Both the position numbers and the translations under genes were made by a program. This document shows, one piece after another, positions 16,663-24,617 of a DNA stretch of 24,922 nt. The DNA comes from Leptofilum sp050292445 (GTDB lineage Bacteria > Chloroflexota > Anaerolineae > Promineifilales > Promineifilaceae), in assembly GCA_050292445.1 (NCBI GenBank), contig JBNKLQ010000065.1:1-24922 (forward strand). The letters run 5' to 3'. The notes under the pieces are model-generated. The model worked only from the letters and a program-made list of their open reading frames with translations, had not been told where the DNA came from and did no database searches. Numbering within the stretch: position 1 is the first letter of the stretch; every line of letters begins with the position of its first letter.

Positions 16663-18159
16663 ATGAAGCGAAAAAACCTATTCTCAATATTCATTCTAGT
16701 AGCGCTGCTAGCCTTAATCCTGGCCGCTTGCGGCAGTGGTGAAGAGCCAGCCGCCCCCGCAGCCGAAGAACCCGCTGCGGAAGAACCCGTTGCCGAGGAA
16801 CCCGCTGCGGAAGAACCGGCAGCCGCCGAAGAACCCGTTGTTAAACTATTCGGCGACCCGCTGCGCGGTGGCATGCTTTACGACAAGTGGTGGTCAGTCA
16901 CTGGCGCCGACACCCCGACAGAAGACCATCCCCTGTGGGCCGAGCAAGATACCAACACCCGCGGCCCTGGCGACAACTGGCGCTGTAAAGAATGTCATGG
17001 CTGGGATTATCTCGGCGTAGATGGTGCCTATAGCAGCGGCTCTCACATGACTGGCTTTGGCGGCGTATACCACCTGGCCGAAACCCCCGCCGCCGACATC
17101 CTGGCCATGCTCCAAGGTTCCACCAACCCCGATCACGACTTTTCCGCCGTCATGGACGAACAAGCCCTCACTGACCTGGCCCTTTTCATCAGCGAAGAAA
17201 TGGCCGACATGGCCCAATTCACCAACACCGACAAAACTCCGGTCAGCGGCGATGTAGCCCTGGGCGAAGAACTATTCCTGGACTGCGCCGACTGCCATGG
17301 CCCCGAAGGTCTGGCCGTTAACTTCCACACCGAAGTCAATGATCCCGAGTACGTCGGCGGTCTGGCAGCAGGCAATCCTTGGGAGTTCATGCACAAAGTC
17401 CGCGTCGGCCAACCTGGAACCGACATGATGTCCGCCGTAGACGCTGGCTGGACGATTGAAGAACAAGCCGCACTGCTGGCCTATGCCCAAGGCTTGCCTG
17501 AATTCCCGGCCGTTTCCAACGGCGGCATCCTCTATGACAAATGGTGGGTCGCCCTCGGTTTAGACGCGCCGGAAGACGACATGCCCCTGTGGGCCACTCA
17601 AGATACCAACGAGCGCAGCGGCGCTGACACCTGGCGTTGTAAAGAATGTCACGGCTGGGATTACGCCGGAGTAGATGGCGCTTATGGCAGCGGCTCGCAC
17701 ATGACCGGTTTTGCTGGCATTATGGCCGCCGCCGACATGTCCGCCGACGAGTTGGTTGGCTGGCTGAACGGTACGGCCAATGCCGACCACGACTTCTCGG
17801 CTTACATGGATGAAGCCGCTATGGACTTGATGGTTGCCTTCATGCAAGACGGCACATTTGACATGGCTCCGTACATCAACGACGACAAAACCGTCAATGG
17901 CGACGCCGCATTGGGCGAAGGTCTTTACGCACAAGGCTGCACCCGATGCCACGGCGATGATGGCAAAAACATCATATTCGGCGACGAAAGCGAGCCCGAA
18001 TACGTAGGCACGATCTCCAACGACAACCCATGGGAGATTCTACACAAGATCACAAACGGCCAGCCGGGCACGCACATGACGCAAGGCCGCGAAATGGGCT
18101 GGAGCATTGAAGACTTGGTGAATTTGTTGGCCTATGCCCAAACTTTGCCAGCAGAGTAA
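16663..18159 (+). CDS. Tetraheme c-type cytochrome lipoprotein made of two tandem diheme units
   Basis: The 498-residue product starts with a lipoprotein signal peptide (charged MKRKN, hydrophobic core, lipobox LAAC with the lipidated C23) and a GGAGGAAAG ribosome binding site. A Glu-Pro-Ala spacer (about 26-58) follows, made of tandem EEPAA units. Four heme c sites are present: C108-H112 (CKECH), C208-H212 (CADCH), C326-H330 (CKECH) and C426-H430 (CTRCH). Both motif pairs are exactly 218 residues apart and the flanks match (YDKWW, CHGWDY.GVDGAY.SGSHMTGF, DHDFSA, NPWE..HK), so the protein is an internal duplication. It should sit on the outer face of the membrane and pass electrons for the complex encoded downstream. 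It is first in the operon behind the TGAC-repeat region. The exact cytochrome family is not known to me. Confidence 0.93.
   Translation: MKRKNLFSIFILVALLALILAACGSGEEPAAPAAEEPAAEEPVAEEPAAEEPAAAEEPVVKLFGDPLRGGMLYDKWWSVTGADTPTEDHPLWAEQDTNTRGPGDNWRCKECHGWDYLGVDGAYSSGSHMTGFGGVYHLAETPAADILAMLQGSTNPDHDFSAVMDEQALTDLALFISEEMADMAQFTNTDKTPVSGDVALGEELFLDCADCHGPEGLAVNFHTEVNDPEYVGGLAAGNPWEFMHKVRVGQPGTDMMSAVDAGWTIEEQAALLAYAQGLPEFPAVSNGGILYDKWWVALGLDAPEDDMPLWATQDTNERSGADTWRCKECHGWDYAGVDGAYGSGSHMTGFAGIMAAADMSADELVGWLNGTANADHDFSAYMDEAAMDLMVAFMQDGTFDMAPYINDDKTVNGDAALGEGLYAQGCTRCHGDDGKNIIFGDESEPEYVGTISNDNPWEILHKITNGQPGTHMTQGREMGWSIEDLVNLLAYAQTLPAE
16760..16842 (+). repeat. Tandem codon repeat encoding the Glu-Pro-Ala linker
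   Basis: Degenerate 15-bp units around GAAGAACCCGCTGCG repeat within the cytochrome lipoprotein gene and encode EEPAA/EEPVA blocks. Such repeats can change copy number by slippage and give an extended, acidic tether between the lipid anchor and the first heme domain. Confidence 0.7.
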
Positions 18160-18180
18160 TCCTTCAATGGATCAAATCTT

Positions 18181-18220
18181 GAAAGAGGGATGGGCGGGAC
18201 AGCCCGCCCATCCCTCTTTC
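18181..18220 (+). terminator. Perfect 18-bp stem-loop between the two cytochrome genes
   Basis: Arms 18181-18198 and 18203-18220 are perfect complements (GAAAGAGGGATGGGCGGG and its reverse complement) around the loop ACAG. This very stable, GC-rich hairpin follows the tetraheme cytochrome stop by 22 nt and precedes the diheme cytochrome start by 19 nt. No T-run follows, so it is more likely a partial terminator or an mRNA-stabilising/processing element that sets the ratio of the first gene to the rest of the operon than a full stop signal. Confidence 0.7.
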
Positions 18221-18239
18221 CCTGCCGACGGGGTATTTC

Positions 18240-18824
18240 ATGAAACAAGCCAACATGATTAAAGCTATGCAAATCGGCGCGTTAGCAGTTCTGGCAATCG
18301 GAACGATGGTCGTCGTCGGTTTGATGACGCAAGAACGACCGGCCCACGCCCTGCCTGAATATGCCAGCCGCACCGGAGAAGCGTGCGGAGCCTGTCATGT
18401 AAATCCGGGCGGCGGTGGCCCGCGCACGATGGCCGGGTTGATGTGGTCGGCGCAAGGCAGACCCGATGCGCTGCCAGCCCTTACCATCAATATTGCGCCT
18501 GGCGTAACGGATGGCGCTGAGTTGTATGACATTGGCTGCGCCGGATGTCACGGCTTGTCGGGCGAAGGATTGTTTGGCCCGGCAATTGCAGGCAGCGGAT
18601 TGCAAGAACGAAAGGTGGAAACAGCTATTGTGCGCGGACGAGAGCGCAGCGGGATGCCAGCTTACGAAGGGCAGTTGACGGATGAACAACTGACGGCGCT
18701 GGTAACTTACACGGCCGGACTGGCATCGGGTCAGATTGAGCCGCCGCCAACCAGTTATGAACTTCCGACTGGTCAATTTACGTGCGATCCGGTAACGGCC
18801 GTACTTAAATGCGGAGGGAACTAG
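18240..18824 (+). CDS. Membrane-anchored diheme cytochrome c
   Basis: The 194-residue product has an N-terminal hydrophobic helix (about 11-29), a signal anchor or cleavable signal, and two heme c sites, CGACH (C49-H53) and CAGCH (C100-H104). The second lies in a class I-like cytochrome c domain (about 90-160) with the probable Met ligand M139 in SGMPAYEG and the helix LTDEQLTALVTYTAGL. Two cysteines near the C-terminus (C182, C191) may form a disulfide. The ribosome binding site is poor for the ATG at 18240; M6 is an alternative. The stop TAG is followed by one base and then the ATG of the Mo-enzyme gene, so the two are translationally coupled, which argues for a direct role as electron partner of that enzyme. 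Confidence 0.9.
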   Translation: MKQANMIKAMQIGALAVLAIGTMVVVGLMTQERPAHALPEYASRTGEACGACHVNPGGGGPRTMAGLMWSAQGRPDALPALTINIAPGVTDGAELYDIGCAGCHGLSGEGLFGPAIAGSGLQERKVETAIVRGRERSGMPAYEGQLTDEQLTALVTYTAGLASGQIEPPPTSYELPTGQFTCDPVTAVLKCGGN

Positions 18825-18825
18825 C

Positions 18826-21213
18826 ATGAGCCGAAATGATACCATGTCCCGCCGCCAATTTTTGCGACTCTCCGCCACTGTGATGGGATCGGCGGCCGTA
18901 ATGACAACCGCCCCCCGCTTGTTGAACCGGCTGGGGTCTGATCCCAAAACGGCCGTCTGGCTGGAAACGGCCCAAAATGAGCGCATCGTCCCTACCGTCT
19001 GCCTGCTTTGTCCCGCCGGATGCGGCATGTTAGCCCGCGTTGCCGACGGCAATCTGGTCAAAATGGAAGGCAGCCCCATGCACCCGATCAACCTGGGCGC
19101 GCTATGCCCCAAAGGGCAGGCTGCCCCGGAACTGCTCTACAATCCTGACCGACTTACCGGTCCTCTGCGACGTACCGGCGAACGGGGCGCGGGGGAATGG
19201 GAGGAAATTAGTTGGGATGAAGCGATCGGCCTCGTGGCCGACAAACTGGACGAATTGCGCACCGCCGGACATCCCGAACGCGCCGCCCTGCTTTACGGCG
19301 AAACGCGCGGCCAGATGCGCGGCTTCTTCGAGCGCTTCATGCACGCCGTTGGTTCGCCTAACGCCATCTCCCATGACAGCCTCAACATCGAAGCCGCCAA
19401 ATTAGGCAGTTATTTAACGCAGGGCATTTACGATTTGCCCGCCTATGATTTAGAAAACAGCAATTATGTTTTGAGTTTTGGCGCCAGTTTCTTGGAAGCT
19501 GGGCGCAATCCGCAGCGCATGGTCTCCGGTTACAGTTACATCCGGCGTGGCCGCGCCGATCGCGCTAAAGTGGTCGTCGTTGACCCGCGCCAGGGCGTGA
19601 CCGGAGCTAAAGCGGACGAGTGGATTCCCATCAAGCCGGGCACAGATGCGGCACTGGCGCTGGGAATTGCCCACGTCATCATCAAAACCGGCCAGTTTGA
19701 TTCCGATTTTGCCCAAAATTACGGCTTTGGCTTTGAGGATTTTCAGGCCGATGGCAAAGACCGCAAAGGGTTCAAAAACTACGTGCTGGAAAATTACGAC
19801 CCGCGCCGGGTGGAGCAAATTACCGGCATCCCGGCGACAACAATTTCGCGGATTGCCGGGGAATTTGCGGGCAACCGTCCGGCGGTGGCGATTGTGCCCG
19901 GCAAGGGCGGCCTGCTCAACGGCAGTTTCAACGGCGTCGCTACGGCGATGGCAATCCACTGCTTAAACGCGCTGGTGGGCAGCCTGGAAACGCCGGGCGG
20001 TATTTTGACCCAGCGGTATCCGCAGTGTGATCCCTGGCCGGAGCTGCCCACCGATGCGACGGCCGAAGCCGGACGCGCGGCCGAACGGGCCGACGGAGCC
20101 GGAACGCTGTTCCCGGTAGCCCGCCACGCTTACCAGGCAGTAGCTGAACGGGTATTGGACGGTTATCCGTTGGAAGCGTTGTTCCTCTACGACGCCAACC
20201 CGGTTTATGAAACGCCAAGCGGCGATAAATTCGTACAGGCGTTTGAGCATATTCCGTTCATTGTGTCGTTTGCCACTTTCATGGATGAGACGGCACAGTA
20301 TGCCGATCTGGTTTTGCCTGAGCCGACTTTTCTGGAACGATGGCAAGATGATTATATGGAAGGGTTGGGGTATCCCGGCGTCGGTCTGCGGCAGCCGGTA
20401 GTAGAACCGCTGCACGACACGATGAACACGGCCGATTTTCTGCTGCAAGTGGCGCAGAAAATGGGTGGCCCAGTAGCGCAGGCGTTCCCCTGGGCCTCGT
20501 TTGAGGAGGTTTTGCAAGAACGGCTGCAACACGTAGGTGCGGATTGGCAGACGCTGGTTGACTTGGGCGTGTGGCTGACGCCGGGCTATCGTTATGCTCG
20601 GCGTGGTGGCGACCGTTGGGTCAATGAAGTGGTTGGCCCGGAACGACGATTGGCACCGCGAGACGGCCGTTTCGACTTCTACAGCCGGGAACTAAACTGC
20701 CTGATTGGCGACCTGAGCGGCGACGAACTGGCGGCGATGGGCGCAGGCGTTTCCGGCGATCCGCTCTTTATGCCTCATCACGAAGATGTGGCGTATGAGG
20801 GAGAAGAAGCGGAATTCCCGTTCGTCCTTAACGTGGTGACGTTGATGAGCCTGGGGCCGTACAGCCATAACGCCAACATGCCCACGCTGCAAGAAATCAG
20901 CGGCATGACGGTGCGCGAAACGTGGACCAGTTGGGTGGAAATGAACCCGGAATCAGCTCACGAACTGGGTTTGAACAATAACGATCAGGTGATCATCGAA
21001 AGCCCGTTCGGCCAAGTACAAACCAAGCTGAAGCTGGTTGCGGCGGTCAGCCCGTATGTGGTGAATGTGCCGCACAACCAAGGACATACGGCCGTTGGCC
21101 GTTGGGCCAAAAATCGCGGCGTAAATGGATTGTCAATCCTTAATCCGGCCAGCGAGCCGTTCTCCGGGTTGGCAGCATTTACCAATACAAGAGTGAAGGT
21201 GTACAAAGCATAG
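18826..21213 (+). CDS. Tat-exported molybdopterin oxidoreductase, catalytic subunit (Psr/Phs/Arx-like)
   Basis: The 795-residue protein opens with a twin-arginine signal (SRRQFLRLS, R9-R10, then a hydrophobic stretch), so it is exported folded. A [4Fe-4S] motif C59-x2-C62-x3-C66-x27-C94 precedes the Mo-bisMGD domains, and the C-terminal dinucleotide-binding domain is recognisable (MTVRETWTSWVEMNPESA, NVPHNQGHTAVGRWAKN). The fold is that of the DMSO-reductase superfamily, closest in layout to polysulfide, thiosulfate or arsenic enzymes with B (FeS) and C (NrfD) partners, which follow here. At the usual Mo-ligand position HDSxC the sequence reads HDSLN (183-187), so the Cys ligand is replaced by Asn or by another residue. 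Substrate and direction are not assignable. It is coupled to the diheme cytochrome gene, with a GGAGGG ribosome binding site. Confidence 0.93.
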   Translation: MSRNDTMSRRQFLRLSATVMGSAAVMTTAPRLLNRLGSDPKTAVWLETAQNERIVPTVCLLCPAGCGMLARVADGNLVKMEGSPMHPINLGALCPKGQAAPELLYNPDRLTGPLRRTGERGAGEWEEISWDEAIGLVADKLDELRTAGHPERAALLYGETRGQMRGFFERFMHAVGSPNAISHDSLNIEAAKLGSYLTQGIYDLPAYDLENSNYVLSFGASFLEAGRNPQRMVSGYSYIRRGRADRAKVVVVDPRQGVTGAKADEWIPIKPGTDAALALGIAHVIIKTGQFDSDFAQNYGFGFEDFQADGKDRKGFKNYVLENYDPRRVEQITGIPATTISRIAGEFAGNRPAVAIVPGKGGLLNGSFNGVATAMAIHCLNALVGSLETPGGILTQRYPQCDPWPELPTDATAEAGRAAERADGAGTLFPVARHAYQAVAERVLDGYPLEALFLYDANPVYETPSGDKFVQAFEHIPFIVSFATFMDETAQYADLVLPEPTFLERWQDDYMEGLGYPGVGLRQPVVEPLHDTMNTADFLLQVAQKMGGPVAQAFPWASFEEVLQERLQHVGADWQTLVDLGVWLTPGYRYARRGGDRWVNEVVGPERRLAPRDGRFDFYSRELNCLIGDLSGDELAAMGAGVSGDPLFMPHHEDVAYEGEEAEFPFVLNVVTLMSLGPYSHNANMPTLQEISGMTVRETWTSWVEMNPESAHELGLNNNDQVIIESPFGQVQTKLKLVAAVSPYVVNVPHNQGHTAVGRWAKNRGVNGLSILNPASEPFSGLAAFTNTRVKVYKA

Positions 21214-21227
21214 CCAGGGGCTAGAGC

Positions 21228-21273
21228 CTGGAGATAGGTCAAAACCTCTAATCTCCAGACTCCAGTCTCCAAC
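21228..21273 (+). repeat. Stem-loop with 7-bp near-tandem repeats between the Mo-enzyme and FeS genes
   Basis: CTGGAGAT (21228-21235) pairs perfectly with ATCTCCAG (21251-21258), and inner AGGT/ACCT extends the stem past a CTA bulge. The right arm opens into CTCCAGA, CTCCAGT and CTCCAAC (21253-21273). This occupies most of the 73-nt gap. It resembles intergenic low-complexity repeats and may also tune expression of the downstream genes. Confidence 0.55.
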
Positions 21274-21286
21274 ACGAGACAACATT

Positions 21287-22015
21287 ATGACAAATTGGTC
21301 GATGGTTATTGATTTAGACAAATGCGTGGCCTGCCAGGGGTGCAGCATCGCCTGCCGTTTTGAGAACAACACGCCGGTAGTGTCACCGGAGGAAGCGGCT
21401 CAGGGACGGAACATTTTGTGGAATGATGTGTTTCCCAACCCGGTGAACGCCACTGAGGAAACGGGCGAATATCCCCATGTGCGAACGCGGTATCTGACAC
21501 GGCCGTGTATGCACTGTGAAAATCCGCCTTGCGTGAAAGTCTGCCCGGTTCAGGCCACCTACAAAGACGAAGAAGGCATTGTGCGGCAAAATTATGAACG
21601 CTGCATCGGCTGCCGTTTCTGCACCGTCGCCTGCCCTTATGGGGTACGCTATTTCAACTGGTACAAACCGGAATGGACGCCGGAAATGGCGCAGCATCTC
21701 ACGCCGGACAAAGTGGTGGGCGATGGATCGTTGGAAGGCCCGGCGGCGCGCGTGACCGGGATTGTGGAGAAATGCACCTACTGCATCCACCGGCTACAAA
21801 AGGCCCGCGCCCGCGCCGTAGCAGAAGAGCGCGATTTTCGGCCCGATGAGTACGTCCCCGCTTGCGTGCAAACCTGCACTGGCAAAGCACGCTTCTTCGG
21901 CGATTTGGACGACCCTGAAAGCACGGTCTCCATTTTGGCGCAGAACCCGCGTGCATTCCGGTTATTGGAAGACGTGGGTACGCACCCCAAAACGATTTAT
22001 TTGCGTGAAGGATAG
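21287..22015 (+). CDS. Four-cluster [4Fe-4S] ferredoxin subunit (PsrB/DmsB/NrfC-like)
   Basis: The 242-residue product has 16 cysteines in the pattern of complex iron-sulfur molybdoenzyme B subunits: C13-x2-C16-x2-C19-x3-C23, C74-x2-C77-x4-C82-x3-C86, C106-x2-C109-x2-C112-x3-C116 and C163-x2-C166 with C193-x3-C197. These hold four cubane clusters that wire the Mo site to the membrane subunit. There is no signal peptide, as expected if it rides out with the Tat-exported A subunit. No strong ribosome binding site is seen before the ATG at 21287, and the gap upstream contains a stem-loop. The NrfD-like gene begins 6 nt after its stop. Cluster count and order fit PsrB better than single-cluster ferredoxins. 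Confidence 0.93.
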   Translation: MTNWSMVIDLDKCVACQGCSIACRFENNTPVVSPEEAAQGRNILWNDVFPNPVNATEETGEYPHVRTRYLTRPCMHCENPPCVKVCPVQATYKDEEGIVRQNYERCIGCRFCTVACPYGVRYFNWYKPEWTPEMAQHLTPDKVVGDGSLEGPAARVTGIVEKCTYCIHRLQKARARAVAEERDFRPDEYVPACVQTCTGKARFFGDLDDPESTVSILAQNPRAFRLLEDVGTHPKTIYLREG

Positions 22016-22020
22016 AATGA

Positions 22021-23601
22021 ATGATGCTCAAAGTAGAAGCGCAAGATAAAGCAAAATTACTCGATCCGCTGTACACGGCGTCGCCGCGTTTTTGGGTCTG
22101 GATTGGGTTCCTGGTTCTGACGATGGCCTGGGGCGGTTATTACTATGTGCGTCAGTTGATGTTTGGGCTGGGCGAGACGGGGATGCAGCGTCCTGTTTAT
22201 TGGGGCGTATATATGGTCAACTTCGTCTTTTTCATCGGCATTAGCCACGCCGGAACGCTGATTTCGGCAATTTTGCGGGTGACGGGGGCGGAATGGCGCC
22301 GGCCGATTACGCGGGTGGCGGAGGCGATCACGGCCGTTGCCCTCATTGTCGGTACGCTGCAAATTTTTGTGGATATGGGGCGGTTGGATCGGGCGTTGAA
22401 TGTGTTTATTTACGGCCGTCTCCAATCCCCATTGCTGTGGGATGCCATCTCCGTCACCGCCTACTTCACTGGCTCCATCACCTACCTGTTTTTGCCCCTT
22501 ATCCCCGATGTAGCCCTGCTGCGGGACAATTTCCCGGAAGATGGACCGGCCTGGCGCAAACGATTGTATACCACGCTGGCATTGGGTTGGCGCGGCAACA
22601 AAGAGCAATGGCTGCGACTGGAAAAAGCAATCGGCGTGATGGCGATTTTGATCATTCCCATCGCCATTTCTGTACACACCATCATCTCCTGGATTTTGGC
22701 GACAACGGTGCAGCCCGGCTGGCATTCCACCATATTCGGCCCTTACTTCGTCGTTGGCGCGATTTTCTCCGGCATTGGGGCGTTGTTCATTGCGATGAGC
22801 ATTGTGCGGAAAGCGATGGGGTTGGAAGCGTACATCACCGAGCGGCAGTACCGCAATTTGGGGCTGCTATTCATCATCATGAACGCGGTATGGATGTACT
22901 TCACAGGCGCGGAACACTTAACGCTGGCCGCCGGGCAGGAAGTGAATGAGTTCCCTGTGCTGGCAAGCAAGCTGTGGGGCAATTTCGCGCCCGGATTCTG
23001 GTTTATGGTGGCAGCGATGTTCATTGCCTTTTGGGTGATGGTGGTTCCTATGCTGATTCCAGCCCGGACGAAGGCGCGTGGTTTGTTTGATTGGCGGGTG
23101 TCGGCGGGTACGGCCGTTCTCGCTGTGTTGGGGCTGGTTGTCCTGTTTACCAACTGGCTGCCGCTGCCGGAGAGCGTTCCGGCAACGGCCGTTGTCGCTG
23201 TCTTTTTTGCCGCCATTACCATCTCTGGGTTGGGGCTGGCTTTGTGGCTAAAGACGCGACTGGTGACGGCGACCGTTATTTCGGCCGTGTTTGTGGTGAT
23301 TGGCATGTGGCTGGAACGATGGAACATCATCGTGCCTACAATGACTCATCCCTACCTGGTGGACTGGACTGTGTACCGGCCGACCATTACTGAGATTTCA
23401 GAAACGGCCGCTTCCATCGCCCTGTTCATCTTCCTCTTCACTGTGTTCTTCAAGCTGTTCCCCGTTATCTCAGTCTGGGAAATTGCGGAAGGCCGGGTGG
23501 TGGATGCGGCGCAGGCGCAGGTGCATATTCCTTTGCCAGAAGCGGCGGTCAGGCCTACCCGCCGCCAGTTACGACGTGAGCGCCACGCATCTGGAGACTA
23601 A
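22021..23601 (+). CDS. NrfD/PsrC-like quinone-interacting membrane subunit
   Basis: The 526-residue protein has about ten or more transmembrane helices, beginning near residue 24 (WVWIGFLVLTMAWGGYYYV) and 60-85 (YMVNFVFFIGISHAGTLIS). It shows the NrfD-family helix-bundle features, with charged or polar residues inside helices (SHAG, VHTIISW, FTGAEHLTL). Such subunits bind quinone at the membrane face and accept electrons from, or give them to, the FeS subunit. It has no heme-binding bis-His pattern of a cytochrome b. A basic C-terminal tail (RPTRRQLRRERHA) probably lies in the cytosol. The gene follows the FeS gene by 5 nt with GAAGGA as ribosome binding site, and is followed 15 nt later by the chaperone gene. 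ActC of alternative complex III is a relative. Confidence 0.93.
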   Translation: MMLKVEAQDKAKLLDPLYTASPRFWVWIGFLVLTMAWGGYYYVRQLMFGLGETGMQRPVYWGVYMVNFVFFIGISHAGTLISAILRVTGAEWRRPITRVAEAITAVALIVGTLQIFVDMGRLDRALNVFIYGRLQSPLLWDAISVTAYFTGSITYLFLPLIPDVALLRDNFPEDGPAWRKRLYTTLALGWRGNKEQWLRLEKAIGVMAILIIPIAISVHTIISWILATTVQPGWHSTIFGPYFVVGAIFSGIGALFIAMSIVRKAMGLEAYITERQYRNLGLLFIIMNAVWMYFTGAEHLTLAAGQEVNEFPVLASKLWGNFAPGFWFMVAAMFIAFWVMVVPMLIPARTKARGLFDWRVSAGTAVLAVLGLVVLFTNWLPLPESVPATAVVAVFFAAITISGLGLALWLKTRLVTATVISAVFVVIGMWLERWNIIVPTMTHPYLVDWTVYRPTITEISETAASIALFIFLFTVFFKLFPVISVWEIAEGRVVDAAQAQVHIPLPEAAVRPTRRQLRRERHASGD

Positions 23602-23616
23602 AGACGACAGGACTAA

Positions 23617-24591
23617 ATGACAACCGTTACCCAAACCCACCTGCTTGCCGACCTGTATGCCGGTTTAGCCGAAATTCTGGCTGAAGTCGGGCATGGTTAC
23701 GTGCCGGATTGGCTGCGGCAGCCGGGACGAGAATGGCCTCTGTTTAACCCGGCTCAAATGCTGGCGGCGCAGTTGGGCGCGCCTTTACTGGTGCAGGCGA
23801 TCTCGGCGTTAGAGCAGGTTGCTCCGGGATCACGGCTGGCGGGTTGTCAAATGTTGTTTGTCGGTAACGGCCGACCGCCCATCATGTTATACGAATCGTG
23901 GCATGTGGACGGCCGTTGCCCATCACCCACCACCTTTGCCGTTCAATCAGCCTATCGGCAAGTCGGTCTAGACCCATCGGGCGAACTGCCGGATTACGCG
24001 GCTGTTGAGTTGGAGTTTCTGTCATTTTTGACAGAGCGGGAAGAGATAGACGTCGGGCAGGCGCAGCAATGGCGGTCTGTCCGGCGTCGCTTCCTAAAAG
24101 CCCATGCCAATCGCTGGCTGCCCCAGGTGGCGCGGCGGCTGGCGCAATCGGATGATGAAGCGTGGGCGGCAGTAGGGTTGTTGTTAACGGCCGTTCTCGC
24201 CTTGCCCCACCATCCCCCGCGACAGCGGAGTGTTGGTAAAGTCGGGCTGCCCAGCCTTACCGACGACGCCAATTGCTCGCTGTGCGGCTTTTGCGCCCAA
24301 ATTTGCCCCACCCGCGCCCTGCGTATCTCAGAAAATGAAGAGGCAACACGGCTTTATCTGCTGCCGGAATCCTGCATCCATTGTAATAAATGTGAGCAGG
24401 TTTGCGATGAGCGGGTCATCGTGATGAATGGAGATGGCGTAGGGGAAACGGCCGTGCTGCTCTACGAATCCCCGCGCGCCGCCTGCCCCCGCTGCGGTCA
24501 ACCCACCGTCAGCCAGGCAGAAATGACCGCCATTGTCCGCCGTTTAGGCGAACATCCCATCTGGCTGGATTACTGCTTGAACTGCCGCTAA
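23617..24591 (+). CDS. TorD-type chaperone fused to a 2x[4Fe-4S] ferredoxin and zinc-ribbon-like tail
   Basis: The 324-residue product has three parts. Residues 1-200 are an all-helical TorD/DmsD/NarJ-like chaperone domain with the family segment DYAAVELEFLSFL (126-138), preceded by LYESWHVDG. Residues 214-270 are a dicluster ferredoxin, C220-x2-C223-x2-C226-x3-C230 and C253-x2-C256-x2-C259-x3-C263. The tail has two CxxC pairs (C290/C293 and C320/C323) like a zinc ribbon. TorD-family chaperones bind the Tat signal of a Mo-enzyme while the cofactor is inserted. Its place in the operon points to the Mo-enzyme encoded at 18826 as the client. Adding redox clusters to the chaperone is unusual and suggests it checks or supports cluster loading; this is inference. 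No signal peptide. Confidence 0.9.
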   Translation: MTTVTQTHLLADLYAGLAEILAEVGHGYVPDWLRQPGREWPLFNPAQMLAAQLGAPLLVQAISALEQVAPGSRLAGCQMLFVGNGRPPIMLYESWHVDGRCPSPTTFAVQSAYRQVGLDPSGELPDYAAVELEFLSFLTEREEIDVGQAQQWRSVRRRFLKAHANRWLPQVARRLAQSDDEAWAAVGLLLTAVLALPHHPPRQRSVGKVGLPSLTDDANCSLCGFCAQICPTRALRISENEEATRLYLLPESCIHCNKCEQVCDERVIVMNGDGVGETAVLLYESPRAACPRCGQPTVSQAEMTAIVRRLGEHPIWLDYCLNCR

Positions 24592-24617
24592 CATGAGATT
24601 ACAAACTGGAGATGACT

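Noticed and set aside
18282..19112. 276-codon open frame opposite the diheme cytochrome and Mo-enzyme genes
   Set aside because: It lies antisense to two well-supported genes with clear motifs. Its composition (Arg/Ser/Cys-rich) and lack of domains mark it as a GC-driven shadow.
22057..22949. Long open frames (222 codons minus, 218 codons plus) inside the NrfD-like gene
   Set aside because: The in-frame protein is a clear NrfD-like membrane subunit. The alternatives are rich in His, Arg and Pro and have no recognisable features.
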